Source: Septoria linicola
Lineage: Eukaryota > Ascomycota > Dothideomycetes > Mycosphaerellales > Mycosphaerellaceae
Assembly: GCA_024114885.1 (NCBI GenBank)
Contig: CP099420.1
Span: 2,356,001-2,420,000 of the forward strand
Reading direction: 5' to 3'
DNA length: 64,000 bases
The notes beneath the pieces were generated by a model that had not been told where the DNA came from, did no database searches, and saw only the letters and a list, made by a program, of their open reading frames with translations. A program made the translations under genes and the position numbers. Below, piece after piece: positions 37,456 through 47,310 of this stretch (positions within the stretch are counted from its first letter, which is position 1; every line of letters starts with the position of its first letter).

Positions 37456-38628
37456 TTGAGTTGATGTGGCGCAGATCGAGCGCAAGGTGGACGAAGTACG
37501 AAAGAGACTGGAAGAGATGATTGTAGCTTGCTGCTGGAAACATAGATGTTCGGACAGCAGTCGCGCTTTATAGATGATCTGCTTTGCCAGCTCCGAGTGC
37601 TACTACAAAACGTCCCCACCATTCATGAGGCGAAAGGCAACATCGTGTTATTGGTGTAACATAGCCAGTGGGCTATAATTGCCATCCAGGGGCACTCATG
37701 ATCGCATGCGCGTTATACGATTGGGCCAAGTGTAGCAACACTGGCAAAGGATGAGGCTCAGCCACGGTTCCAAAACTGTAGAACGTGATCGCAGATGCCG
37801 TTGACAGCCACCCGGGCCTTCAGCTCGTGTTGACGGCGCTTGTGATACATTGCCGATATGCTGATCGACAAGAGAGCGATCCCAATTGACGTATGTCGCG
37901 ACAGTAATGTCGCGAGAGATGGCCAGTCATAGGCTGCTCGTGAGATGCTGAAGTGGCTTGGTGACCAGCATGAAATCGACCAGAGGCACATGTTCAGCTG
38001 ACTCCTATGTTGGACACCGAAGCCGGCTCGTCGGGTATGGTTGGTCGTTGGAATGCTGTACACTGAGGAGACTGAACCAGCAGGATCTGCGTTTGTAGCA
38101 CATGCCAAGGTCTCAGCGCCGTTCTTAGCTTCAGCTGAAGCTGGAAAGCGTTAGCACCAGCCTGATTCGTAGCTCAAGCCCGCTTCCTTTGATCACGTCT
38201 TCACCTAGCGACGTCTTGGCTCTTTGGGATTCACCCCTTCGAGGGCCGTGCAACCTCTGATGACCTATTCTCGGCGGCCATCGACTCGTAGGCAACAAAG
38301 ATCGCGCAAGCGAATGATGGCCGCCGCGAGTCCAAGCTTTTCCTCGACCTACCTGACTTGCGAGTGCCGTAATAGACGCAGTGAGCTTGCTGAGCCCATT
38401 CTGTTGCATGTCAGAACCCTACAGACCGTCAGCTAGAGACGTGGCTTGTAGCATATCAGGGAGGCTCGATCCAGGCAGGAGGTCGCAGATGAGACGAGCA
38501 TTAAAGTATGGTGGCTTTCTACATGTATCTGTCGCTTTTGAGGTTCGAAGACTAGTGCTTGCTGTTAGTACATTGCGCTACGCAGCAGTCGCGTTCACTC
38601 ACTTATACGAATCGAATCGCTTGACAGA
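37456..38628. other. Intergenic space without a supported gene
   Basis: About 1.17 kb between the secreted protein start and the CDF transporter stop. Open frames at 37,758-38,108 and 38,131-38,409 on the minus strand exist, but the first lacks an ATG at its head and neither shows a family motif. I see no RNA gene or repeat. Confidence 0.4.
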
Positions 38629-40596
38629 TCACGAGTCTTGGAACATGTGCGTGGGGATGTTGTAGTCGGCATAGTCCATGTGCACAAATGCACGATCGAC
38701 TGGAGTAAAGTTGTCAGTACACTTCCTATTACACGTTACGTGCACCTGAAACTCACCACTCGGTACACTCTCTAGCACGTATTGCAAAGACTCTCCCAAA
38801 TCGTGTGAATCTCTCAGGCTAATCTCCTCATCTAACACGATGTCCACCTCCACGTTCAGCTTGTCGCCCGAATGGTAGGCCTGTAGTCCTTGAATTTTTT
38901 GAATGGTTTTCGCAAATCGCATAGTCAGATACAAAAGAATATTACGCTCGTCAGCGCTCGCTGATGCGCCTGTGAGGTTCCGGATATGCTCGTTGGCTGT
39001 TCGGCTCCAATTTATGATGACGTATAAAGAGAGCACGATACCGCCGACCGGATCTAGCCACCAGATGTTGGCGTAGTAGCCGATCAGAGGAAAGATGATA
39101 GAGAAGATGTTGAAGACAACATCTGTCATCGCATCTTGGGCCAGCGCTTGCACAGAGCTGTTTTTGATGAGACGACACCACAGCCAGCAAGCGCCCTTGA
39201 TGAGGACGGTAGAAGCCATGATAGCGATTGCAGAATTTGAGAGGTGCACTGGCTCGTGATCGCCGTTGGTCAAGCTAGAAGCCGCTTCCCACATGACTTG
39301 AATGAAAGCAGTGATCATGATAACTGAGAAGACCAAGACTCCCACAGGTTCCAAACGTCGTCGGCCGATGGGATAGGCGTACTGGTCTGTTCGCGAAATG
39401 AGGCGCGTTGTGATGCCCACAATCATGGTGGAGAGGAAGTCCAGCGCTGCATCGACCAAAGATGCCAGTACGGAAACGGATGAAGACAAGATGACAACGA
39501 TGATTTTGAGAACCAACAGGGCAGTATTGGCTATCAGATTCACCACAATCGCGACTGTGACGATTCGCGACTGTGATCCGGCTTCTTCCTCTAGTTCGAG
39601 GTCGGGCGGCATTTCATGTGCCTCAAGATCCGGCTCTGGACTTGTCGAGGGCGAGAGGAGAGGTTCCGACTCGCCATTCTCGTGGTTGGTGTTGGGCTTC
39701 TTCACATTGTACAGATCTTTCGTGCGGTTGATCTTTTGTGGAGCAGGATAGTTGTTGGTGTAAAAGTCACCATCGTCGAAGATGGAATCCTGCGATCCGG
39801 CGCGTTCGTGGTAGATTTGAGGAGTAGTCGCACCATCCTCATCGGCATTCTCATCAATGGTCTCTGGCAAGTCTTTTTGCCACGAGCCCTTCTTAACGGC
39901 TGATCTGATGGCTGGAGACTGCGAGTATTCCTGAATGAGGTCGTGCGGCAGGCTGCTGTCCAGCAGTCGATCGATGTACAGGTAGTTTTGGATGAGGTAG
40001 TTGTTGCGCTCGTAGTACTTGCGCGTGGCTTTGCTCTTGATCTGCTTGAGCTGCTCGTCCGACTTCCAGTACTGCTCCCACTTGTATCGAGGATTTGTCG
40101 ACCCAATCAGACGCTGACTGCGCACTTGGGGTGTATTGAGGATACTGGCGGCATAGCTCATGCGGCGACTGTCGTTATCGCCTCCACCCCAGCCCGCAGC
40201 CGAGGAATGAGCGATGTCGAGCAAGTCGTCGCTGCCTTCACTGTCGCGCCGCTTTTTAGGCATCTCTGCTGCTGAGACGGAATTGGTTCTCTTCATCCAT
40301 GGGCTCTTGGGCCGTTGTGCGGCCAAGTTGGCGCTCGACCGCGACTGTATCAACGAAGGCAGGTGCGACCCTCGCAAGGAATATGGCGACGCGACGCCCG
40401 AGTCGGCGTTCGTGTGGAGAGCATCGGAATGGTTCAAGGGAAGAAAGTCTTTCAGAGCGTTGATGCGATACACACTGGGTTTGTCGGCCGCGTTGTGAGA
40501 CCTGCTGCGCTCGAGCGGTTGCCCGTTGCTGTTACTGTTGCTGTGGTTCCGACTGTGACTGTTGCTTTCACTCGGTAGTGTCACATGAGCACACAT
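38629..40596 (-). CDS. Cation diffusion facilitator, Mn2+-type
   Basis: Single exon of 655 residues. A long polar N-terminus (1-343, with MSYAAS, RYKWEQYWKSDEQLKQIKSKATRKYYERNN) precedes the membrane part (344-532, about six segments) and a cytosolic C-terminal domain (533-655). The metal-site motifs are D382-A-A-L-D386 in the second and D488-A-M-T-D492 in the fifth membrane segment. DxxxD at both positions is the signature of manganese CDFs; zinc CDFs have HxxxD at least once. The fungal family of this length exports Mn2+ or moves it into Golgi or vacuole. The ATG at 40,596 is the first in frame. The gene sits between the two kinase pairs, but nothing ties it to them functionally. Confidence 0.88.
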   Translation of the reverse strand: MCAHVTLPSESNSHSRNHSNSNSNGQPLERSRSHNAADKPSVYRINALKDFLPLNHSDALHTNADSGVASPYSLRGSHLPSLIQSRSSANLAAQRPKSPWMKRTNSVSAAEMPKKRRDSEGSDDLLDIAHSSAAGWGGGDNDSRRMSYAASILNTPQVRSQRLIGSTNPRYKWEQYWKSDEQLKQIKSKATRKYYERNNYLIQNYLYIDRLLDSSLPHDLIQEYSQSPAIRSAVKKGSWQKDLPETIDENADEDGATTPQIYHERAGSQDSIFDDGDFYTNNYPAPQKINRTKDLYNVKKPNTNHENGESEPLLSPSTSPEPDLEAHEMPPDLELEEEAGSQSRIVTVAIVVNLIANTALLVLKIIVVILSSSVSVLASLVDAALDFLSTMIVGITTRLISRTDQYAYPIGRRRLEPVGVLVFSVIMITAFIQVMWEAASSLTNGDHEPVHLSNSAIAIMASTVLIKGACWLWCRLIKNSSVQALAQDAMTDVVFNIFSIIFPLIGYYANIWWLDPVGGIVLSLYVIINWSRTANEHIRNLTGASASADERNILLYLTMRFAKTIQKIQGLQAYHSGDKLNVEVDIVLDEEISLRDSHDLGESLQYVLESVPSGEFQVHVTCNRKCTDNFTPVDRAFVHMDYADYNIPTHMFQDS

Positions 40597-41297
40597 TATT
40601 GCAGCTTCCCGATCGATGAAGCTCTACAACGACAGGGTATGCAACGAAAGAGCCTCAATGGGACGGTCGTCGCGGATACAAAATTATGCTGCTGCACGTT
40701 GCTTTTCTCTCCACAAGCTGCAGCTCAGGTTCAACCTTGATCGTTGCCCAGGATCTAGACACTAAGTTAACTTAGATTGGGGTCTTACCATATCCTCCTC
40801 ACGCAGGTCAAATCACTAGTCTTGTCAGCTACATGGCCAATAGTCATCGCGAGACTGCCAACAAGCATTGAGAAGAGCTTGTCAGCTTCACGTGTGTTAC
40901 AGGAGCTGCAAAGCGTGACTTGCAGTAGTATGCCGTGATGTCGTGCAGCTGCATTGCTGATCATGTTCCATCTTGAAGACTTTGCGAAAGCTTCGCATCC
41001 TCTTTTTTGGTATCACAGATTCGACGCGGCATGACATTGCACTCTATTTCGCTGACTGAGCAGCATTTACACACAGGATGATTCAGAACAGGTATGTACA
41101 TGGAGACTTGAGGAAAGAGGGAATGAAGAAGGTCTGAATGAGACTAGAAGACCAGCAAACTGTGGTATCATTAACTTATCGCAAGAAATGCACAATCGCA
41201 ATTTTTGAGATGCTGAGCAGTCGACACGGTCACCATAACCCAAGCATCAAAACTTACAGAAGATAGCAAGACGGCAAAGACGAAGAGACGGGGACAT
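40597..41297. other. Tandem intergenic space
   Basis: About 700 bp upstream of the CDF gene and downstream of the 41,298 kinase. It should contain the CDF promoter. I see no open frame, RNA gene or repeat that I can support. Confidence 0.4.
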
Positions 41298-42743
41298 TTA
41301 CCCAGCGTGGTGGCCCTTAGGAGCAAGGACGAACCATTCCTCGCCTTTAGGGTTCTCACGAGCACCAAGCAGCATATCACGAGCAGTCCACATCTCATGG
41401 ACCTGCGCAAGTACACCATTGGGCGGAACAAAAGATGCTTCGGCACGCTCGGCTGGGTCGATGCCGAGCATCTTCTTGATCAACTCCAGGAGGCCAGGCG
41501 TCCGGTACTCCCGAGAAATGCGCATCGTACTTGGGTCAGTTCCGATCTTGACTGGATACCTGTCGCACGTTGCGAACATGTACATCATAAGACCAAAGGC
41601 ATACATGTCCGATGCGATTGTCCGGCGGTCGATCATCTCGTCAAAAGCACGAGCATTCTCCGGGATGGGCTGCAGATCTCCGTAGATTGCGACATCCTCG
41701 GGCGCGTGGAAGCACAATGTACCAGGCTGTATTCTTGAGTCCTTTGCGTGCGCCAGTTTTGCGTTGCCGAAATCTGCGAGCTTTATCTCAGGGAGAGGAA
41801 AGTAGTCCCAGTGAAGCAGGAAGTTATCCTCCTTGACATCTCCGTGGATGATTGGCTGATAGTGGAGATCCTGAGTATACTGTCCTCGTCCGGCGTATCG
41901 AAGGCCTCGATGGATGAAAGCCAAAGCCTCACAACCTTGAACGAGAACGTGGAGGAGAAAGATCTCTGGCATTGGCTTCTTCAGGGCTGAGCCCCAGTGC
42001 GTATACTGTTCCGCCAATGAGCCAGCGGAGCAGTACTCCATGAAGATCCTATGACGTCCTGGAGCTCGAAGGTCTGGAAGCGAGTCAAAGATGGCGATGA
42101 TCCTTGGGTGAGCGTGGAGATGCTCCAATAGTATGGCAGCTTCACAAGGCAGGTCGCGCTCAGTGGACCACGGCATGGCTCTCGTGTGCTTTACCACAAA
42201 CATCTCGGGCTTGTTCAGATTGCGCACGACATAGATCTCTCCCTCGGTACCTTCGATTTTGTTTTCATCGCGGAAAGTGTGATGCTTGAAGTAGTTCTTC
42301 TCGAACCCAATATTGGCTTTGCGAATGACGGACGATGGGGTAGGGCCGGTGACTGGGTTTACTGGACCGATGACAGATTGCACGGTTTTGGCGACTGCCG
42401 TCGACATACGTCGGAGCACACCTGGACCCTGGGCAACCGATGGCTGCCCCCGGGTTGGTGGTCTCGCGCTTGCGGGCGGGCCGTCGACACGTTGCTTCTG
42501 TACTACGAGGGTTTCAGGCGGACTTTGGCTCGAGACTAAGGTTCTGTCACTGTCAGTATGTGTGCCACCAGCGTTGTCAATAACAGGAGCGGCGGGCCGG
42601 AGCGCAACAGAGTAGGAGGCTTGTACCTTTTGCAATGCTGCCATAGCTGGGGAGTTCGTGGCATTCGGGTTGGAAGTTGAAGTGGCACCTGTGCCAGTCA
42701 CACCAATGGCTGTGACAGCCGCATCGTTCGTGGGTTTCGACAT
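41298..42743 (-). CDS. Protein kinase, subfamily B (copy 2)
   Basis: Single exon of 481 residues. A Pro/Ser/Thr-rich N-terminus (1-140) replaces the membrane anchor of its paralogue. Kinase motifs: Lys185 (FVVKH), helix-C Glu201 (CEAAILL), HGDVKEDN (300-307), ADFGNAK with DFG 324-326, HAPED (347-351). HRD has become HGD, so it belongs with non-RD kinases, but the catalytic Asp and the following Lys and Asn remain. The glycine loop is degenerate (GTEGEIYVV). It shares GLRYAGRGQYT...IIHGDVK and DPSTMRISREY...PPNGVLAQVHEMWTARDML with the 35,077 kinase. It is divergent from the 43,639 kinase with about 895 bp between start codons. Confidence 0.87.
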   Translation of the reverse strand: MSKPTNDAAVTAIGVTGTGATSTSNPNATNSPAMAALQKVQASYSVALRPAAPVIDNAGGTHTDSDRTLVSSQSPPETLVVQKQRVDGPPASARPPTRGQPSVAQGPGVLRRMSTAVAKTVQSVIGPVNPVTGPTPSSVIRKANIGFEKNYFKHHTFRDENKIEGTEGEIYVVRNLNKPEMFVVKHTRAMPWSTERDLPCEAAILLEHLHAHPRIIAIFDSLPDLRAPGRHRIFMEYCSAGSLAEQYTHWGSALKKPMPEIFLLHVLVQGCEALAFIHRGLRYAGRGQYTQDLHYQPIIHGDVKEDNFLLHWDYFPLPEIKLADFGNAKLAHAKDSRIQPGTLCFHAPEDVAIYGDLQPIPENARAFDEMIDRRTIASDMYAFGLMMYMFATCDRYPVKIGTDPSTMRISREYRTPGLLELIKKMLGIDPAERAEASFVPPNGVLAQVHEMWTARDMLLGARENPKGEEWFVLAPKGHHAG

Positions 42744-42917
42744 TTTCGATCAACGAAATAAGGCGAGTGGTTAATGATTGAGTCTGTCTGGTCTGATTGT
42801 TGAGCTGAATTTAGGGCATAACTACCATGAGCGGAAGTTCTGGCCATGATGTATCTTGTGGACTCGCGAGGTAAGAACTGGACAAAAGGATATTCCGAGA
42901 GCAACAAGGGAGGCAGA

Positions 42918-43408
42918 ACAAAGCATTGTATAATGTTGACAATCGAAGCGTATACATGAAAGAGAAGAAACCGTGCGACAATGGAAGGCAAGGCTGACCT
43001 TGTTTGTGCAGGCGAGTGTGCTTTGTGACAGAACTGCTGAGTCAGCCGGGTTCTTGCTTCGAGACATGCAGCAGTCGATCCGAGTGCCTTTCGGCACGAC
43101 ATCTCGTACATGCATAATGCACCTTCAATTAAAGACAAGCATGCATTGCTGCATCATCTCCCGAGCATCACTCATCCCCACAATGTGGCGAACAAAGCTG
43201 TAACAACGGGAAATGGCCACAGGAAACCGAAGACATCGATCAACATCGACAAGAAGAGCCATGTAGATGCAAGTCAACGCAGAGGACACTGACCTTCGCG
43301 ATGGAAGTGTCTCATCATGTACTGCTCAGGCGCTACTGTGTGCGGTGCAGCAGAGTTCTTTGTTCACCATTCCTTCACCAGTTGCTGAGACTAAGACTAC
43401 AGACAAAG
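42918..43408. promoter_or_regulatory. Five ACAAAG/CTTTGT sites in second kinase promoter
   Basis: Between the two divergent kinase starts lie ACAAAG at 42,918, 43,192 and 43,403 and CTTTGT at 43,021 and 43,358. The site at 43,356-43,365 reads TTCTTTGTTC and matches the fission yeast Ste11 TR-box (TTCTTTGTTY) in full. Chance expectation is about 0.24 hexamers in 490 bp. Orientations alternate here too. The role in transcription is inferred. Confidence 0.5.
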
Positions 43409-43638
43409 ACAGCCCTGGCAGGCACGAACAAGTCCATTGTCATCAGATTGCATTATAAGTCCTACTCCTGCACTGGATCAGAGTTTCTCGCTTCGTGCCA
43501 TTCAGCTCTTGCCAAATCAATACTATTACTTGCGAGTTTACGATAAACACTGTTGCGAGTGGAAAGAAGTTTTACGCTGGCCGTAAGCACTTCACTCCCT
43601 TCCTCAGTGGCTCCAAGACAATTAGACCCTTGAGCACG

Positions 43639-45108
43639 ATGCATCAACAAACTCCTCACCCGGCCCACGACGCTACTGCCATGATTGTGTTCCTTGCCGT
43701 CATCATGACCGCAGCAGTCACATTGACGATCGCGGAGTGCTGTCAGCATCGATCTCGTGGCAGAGTACTGTCTGATGCTTCGAGCCGCTCACCCATCCTC
43801 TGGAACCATCGTGACAATGAGACAGGCCTACAACATCGATCATGGCACCACTTTTGGCAGAATAGCAAGCCACGAGATCTCGAACAAGCTCGCTCATGCC
43901 CACCTCTCGATCAGCAAAGCAATGATTATGGCACCATGAACGCCCAGCCCAGCTCTGATGGATCACGAGCACTCTCTCAGCAGAGTAGGTCCAGCTTCTA
44001 CTCGACCGGATCTTCTTCATGCTCCTCGATGCTGACCTCTCTGGCGCCTGTCAAGGCAGCTTCTGACGCTCATCTCATCAGTACCCACAGCTTCTCGCAC
44101 ACCTACAACCACATCCATACGCTGACGTACTGCTCAGAGGGCCCTGTGCATATCGTCGAGCATCGCGTCAGTGGTAAGCGGTATGTCATCAAGCAGGTGC
44201 CAGCCCGTGAGGACATCCTGCATGAGGCCGCCATCCTGCAGAAGATCCAAAGCCACCCGAACATCATCGAGGTTTCTGACACTCTTCGGGGCTACACAGC
44301 CAACGGGCCGACTAACGACATTGTCACACCCTTCGCTGAGCTGGGAGATCTGCATGAAGTCGTCACTCGCTTCTACAAGATGAGAGACTATGTTCCACGG
44401 GCTTTCATTCTGCACTTCGTCTCCAGCATGATCGATGCTCTGGCATACTTGCACAATGGTGACATCTCTTATGATGCCCGGACAGGTCAAGTGACTGACA
44501 TTGGACACCGACAACCGTCAATTGTCCATCGAGACATCAAGCCGCTGAACATCTTCATCACTGCGGCCTCGACAACTCCTGGACTCCCGCAGCTTAAGCT
44601 AGCTGACTTTGGCCTCTCGTGCACAACTGATCAAAACTTCGGCGTGGTAGGTACCCCATCATACCAAGCCCCCGAGATTGTCAACATCAGCCAACTCTGC
44701 AGCGCAGGCCACATTGACAACCACAGACAGCTTCGAAACATCTGCACCAAAGCCGGCGACATGTACGCCTTCGGCGTATCCCTATTCCAACTCATCTTCG
44801 CCTGTGGCTTTGATTCCAAGCTAGACATCGACGCCAAGATTTGCTTTACTTATGTTGAGCACGACATTGAGATTCGTGACTTGCTGAAGGCTTGTCTTTC
44901 TCATGATCCGGCGGCTCGTCCATCTGCGAGCAACCTGCATGCTTTGTCTGCGAATATCAAGACTGAGCTTGATACGTGGTATGCTAATGGTGGACGATTG
45001 TCAGCGAACATGTGGGAAGACCCGCTGAGTGTTGATCGACGGCGAGCACAGAAGAATACTGCTGCTTCTCTGTATTCTGCGTTGTCGATCGGTGACTATC
45101 TGACTTGA
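43639..45108 (+). CDS. Protein kinase, subfamily A (copy 2), membrane-anchored
   Basis: Single exon of 489 residues from the ATG at 43,639; the frame is open upstream to 43,495 but without another ATG. Residues about 14-32 (TAMIVFLAVIMTAAVTLTIA) form a membrane segment, followed by a Ser-rich linker. Kinase motifs: Lys185 (YVIKQ), helix-C Glu (HEAAIL, about residue 196), HRDIKPLN (297-304), ADFGLSC with DFG 323-325, GTPSYQAPE (APE 344-346), MYAFGVSLFQL F-helix. All catalytic residues are present. It pairs with 33,150-34,556 by LHFVSSMIDALAYLH, ISYDARTG and the terminal WYANGGRLSANMW block. Substrate and pathway are unknown; the segment suggests action at a membrane. Confidence 0.86.
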   Translation: MHQQTPHPAHDATAMIVFLAVIMTAAVTLTIAECCQHRSRGRVLSDASSRSPILWNHRDNETGLQHRSWHHFWQNSKPRDLEQARSCPPLDQQSNDYGTMNAQPSSDGSRALSQQSRSSFYSTGSSSCSSMLTSLAPVKAASDAHLISTHSFSHTYNHIHTLTYCSEGPVHIVEHRVSGKRYVIKQVPAREDILHEAAILQKIQSHPNIIEVSDTLRGYTANGPTNDIVTPFAELGDLHEVVTRFYKMRDYVPRAFILHFVSSMIDALAYLHNGDISYDARTGQVTDIGHRQPSIVHRDIKPLNIFITAASTTPGLPQLKLADFGLSCTTDQNFGVVGTPSYQAPEIVNISQLCSAGHIDNHRQLRNICTKAGDMYAFGVSLFQLIFACGFDSKLDIDAKICFTYVEHDIEIRDLLKACLSHDPAARPSASNLHALSANIKTELDTWYANGGRLSANMWEDPLSVDRRRAQKNTAASLYSALSIGDYLT

Positions 45109-45760
45109 GCCTGAGGGCAGTCGTCGTGTGCGGATGCCGTCCGTGAGCTTTCTGTCTGCCTTCCGTGTATACTAATGTGCGGCATTGCTTTTCGACGGCT
45201 GATGATTGCTCTAATTTGTACAACATAGCTGTACTAACACAGGTAGGTAAAATGTTCGGTGAGCTCATCGCACTGAAGTAAAGTTGTTCATGGAAGCGGT
45301 AATACAATTATGATAGTATACTTGTTTATCCTCTCGCAATTACTTCCTCATCTCTATTGCCTTCCTCAATAGTGCTTGCAAGTTGCAGCCCTCATGTAAG
45401 TGAGACTAGTCTCACGCTACATGTTGGGCTCGGCAGACCATTTACTCAAGCGCCTGACATGTGCTTGGCTGCGACATACCAAGCAGAAATCAACAAATGG
45501 GAAGTCGGAGCACCTCAAGCAGTAACTTACAAGGCTCTAGAACTCGCGCCAATGTCGGCCGTGGTGGAAGACGGTTCTGGGCTGCACGGTCTCGGTGGGC
45601 ACATGAGTTAAGCAGTAGTATATATGAGCTACAGGTAGGACGATCAGACATGGCCATACTTCACTCATTAATTTTCTGTCACTCCATTATCAGCAGTGAG
45701 TCAAAGTAACGCACTCGCCAAGCGCAGGTCATATCTAGCACGCAGATCAGCACAACAGCT
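45109..45760. other. Intergenic space
   Basis: About 650 bp between the fourth kinase and the cysteine-rich secreted protein. The two short open frames (45,357-45,611 and 45,461-45,709) overlap in different frames and show no family signal. I see nothing else. Confidence 0.4.
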
Positions 45761-46110
45761 ATGAAGATCTTCACACTCATCTCAGTGGCCATCACTGGCG
45801 CCGCCGCTCGAGGCTACCTCGCTTGTAATGGCGGCACTGCAGGAGACGGAGGCTGCTCAGCAAACGGGCAGGACACGCTTTGTGTAGGTAGTCAGAGAGA
45901 ACAAGCTGGAGCGTAATGCTGATACACACACCATTAGTGCATCTACTCCATTGAGACGACAAAGGGCTTTCCCGGACTGCGAGAGATTGGATCGCCTTCA
46001 AGAGGCCCAGGTGGAAATGAGAAGTGCACTTCGGCGGGTGAAGAAGGCTGGGTGTACTGCGCCGTCAAGAAGTACAAAGCGGATGCTCCATTCGATCTTG
46101 TCCTTGCGGT
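45761..46110 (+). CDS. Small cysteine-rich secreted protein
   Basis: Exon 1 (45,761-45,883) encodes MKIFTLISVAITGAAARG, a signal peptide, then ACNGGTAGDGGCSANGQDTLC. A 54-bp intron (GTAGGT, branch TGCTGAT, TTAG) leads to exon 2 from 45,938: CIYSIETTKGFPGLREIGSPSRG, KCTSAGEEGWVYCA. At least six Cys in under 100 residues suggest a disulfide-rich effector-like protein. The end is not settled. The frame stays open well past 46,110, but a good acceptor (TTTTGCAG, 46,169) suggests one more intron with a donor near 46,110 and a stop near 46,250. If so, the 3' end overlaps the convergent thioesterase gene's end. Homology is only to uncharacterised fungal proteins, from memory. Confidence 0.6.
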
Positions 46111-46240
46111 GATTGCAGGCCGGAGTCTGAGCCGCGGCATCAAGGCTTGCTTACATATATTTTGCAGGGAATCAGTACGTCGTGTTCTCACTCAGCACAC
46201 CTTAACACGCACTGCTTCGCTGCAAAAGGAATTAGGGCAC

Positions 46241-47310
46241 TCATATCTTAGCGGAGGCCGCACGGCCACCACTCCTCGCCTTCCAATCGCCACCTTCCAT
46301 CATCTCCTCGGCTGTTCTGAACACGTAGTATCCCTGCGAAGTCAGCTAAGAACAGTGTGTGATGCAGCGAATCATCAGACTCACCTCTTGCTCTCCTGTA
46401 GCGATCAATTCTCCCTTGCAATCTCTCATAATGATCGAAGTCACGCCCCTTCTATCCTTGACCCATCGTGTACTGACCTCGCGGAGGATGCCTTCATGAA
46501 CATCCCAGCCTTCCAATCTGGCAAATCTCAAATTGTGCGTCAAAGATGTGAACTGCTTGAGTTGACTTTGGGGGAGTGCTCGGCTTTTGTCTCCGATTTT
46601 GGGGACGCCAAAGTCGATGTCCTTGACGACTAATGGCGCATCTACGACAAATGTATCCGAAAGATAGATGACAGCTAGAATTTGTCCAGATGTTCCGGAA
46701 AGAGGGCTTTTCACTCTGAGTTTGATCCGGTGCTTACGACTGTTGATATCTGGCTCTTGCGAGACGTGAAGACGCGTTGAGCTGAAAGGCGGACATGGCG
46801 TGCCTTCGGGCAAGTTGAATCGCACCAAGGTACCATTGAATTCATCTGACTCTGGATCGATGGGTTGAGCTGCCGCTTTGATTGTGTCCTCGGAAGGTAG
46901 TATCGTGTATTCGTGCTCTGGAGGGAATCCTCTGGTGGTCAGAGATCTTCGAAGAAACTGAGTATGAACACTGCCTTGATTTCAGCCTTATCACCCTCGC
47001 CCTGCTTCGCGAGAACGTGTCTCGATGCGAAATTTCCAGATGTCATAAGGCGCTGCACATCGTATTGGAGTGGCACGCCGATAACACCTGGTCGGAGGAA
47101 GTGCGACTGGAGGCAGTGTAGTTCGAAGCCAGCTGGAACTGTCTTGTATGCTGCTGTTGTGGCTTCTGCGAGTGGTATCGATCCTGCGATTCTGGTCAAA
47201 CTTGTGTAGCCCCATGGTCCATAGACGCTAGTGAAGCTGTCTGGCTGTCCTTCAGTCGGCTTCACTGCGAGGCTTCTTTCGAAGTCGTGTTGTCTGTAGA
47301 GTTCTGCCAT
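46241..47310 (-). CDS. TesB-like acyl-CoA thioesterase, frame broken near 46,940
   Basis: The first part (47,310 to about 46,940) reads YGPWGYTSLTRIAGSIPLAEATTAAYKTVPAGFELHCLQSHFLRPGVIGVPLQYDVQRLMTSGNFASRHV, a hotdog fold of the TesB/ACOT8 type that hydrolyses acyl-CoA. The second part (about 46,940-46,385) continues in another frame with PLVVKDIDFGVP, LTHNLRFARLEGWDVHEGILREVSTRWVKDRRG. A 51-bp intron (46,384-46,334, GTGAGT...CAG) leads to a last exon ending AKI at 46,241. AKI is a known variant of the peroxisomal PTS1 signal (Candida tropicalis trifunctional enzyme), so a peroxisomal role is likely. After FFEDL the first frame meets TGA at once. A 65-bp intron (GTGATA...GAG) could bridge the frames but would remove the conserved KAVFILSFF strand, so a real frameshift is more likely. 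Confidence 0.62.

Noticed and set aside
37758..38108. Minus-strand frame with a hydrophobic stretch
   Set aside because: No ATG at its start and no conserved motif; not enough to call a gene.
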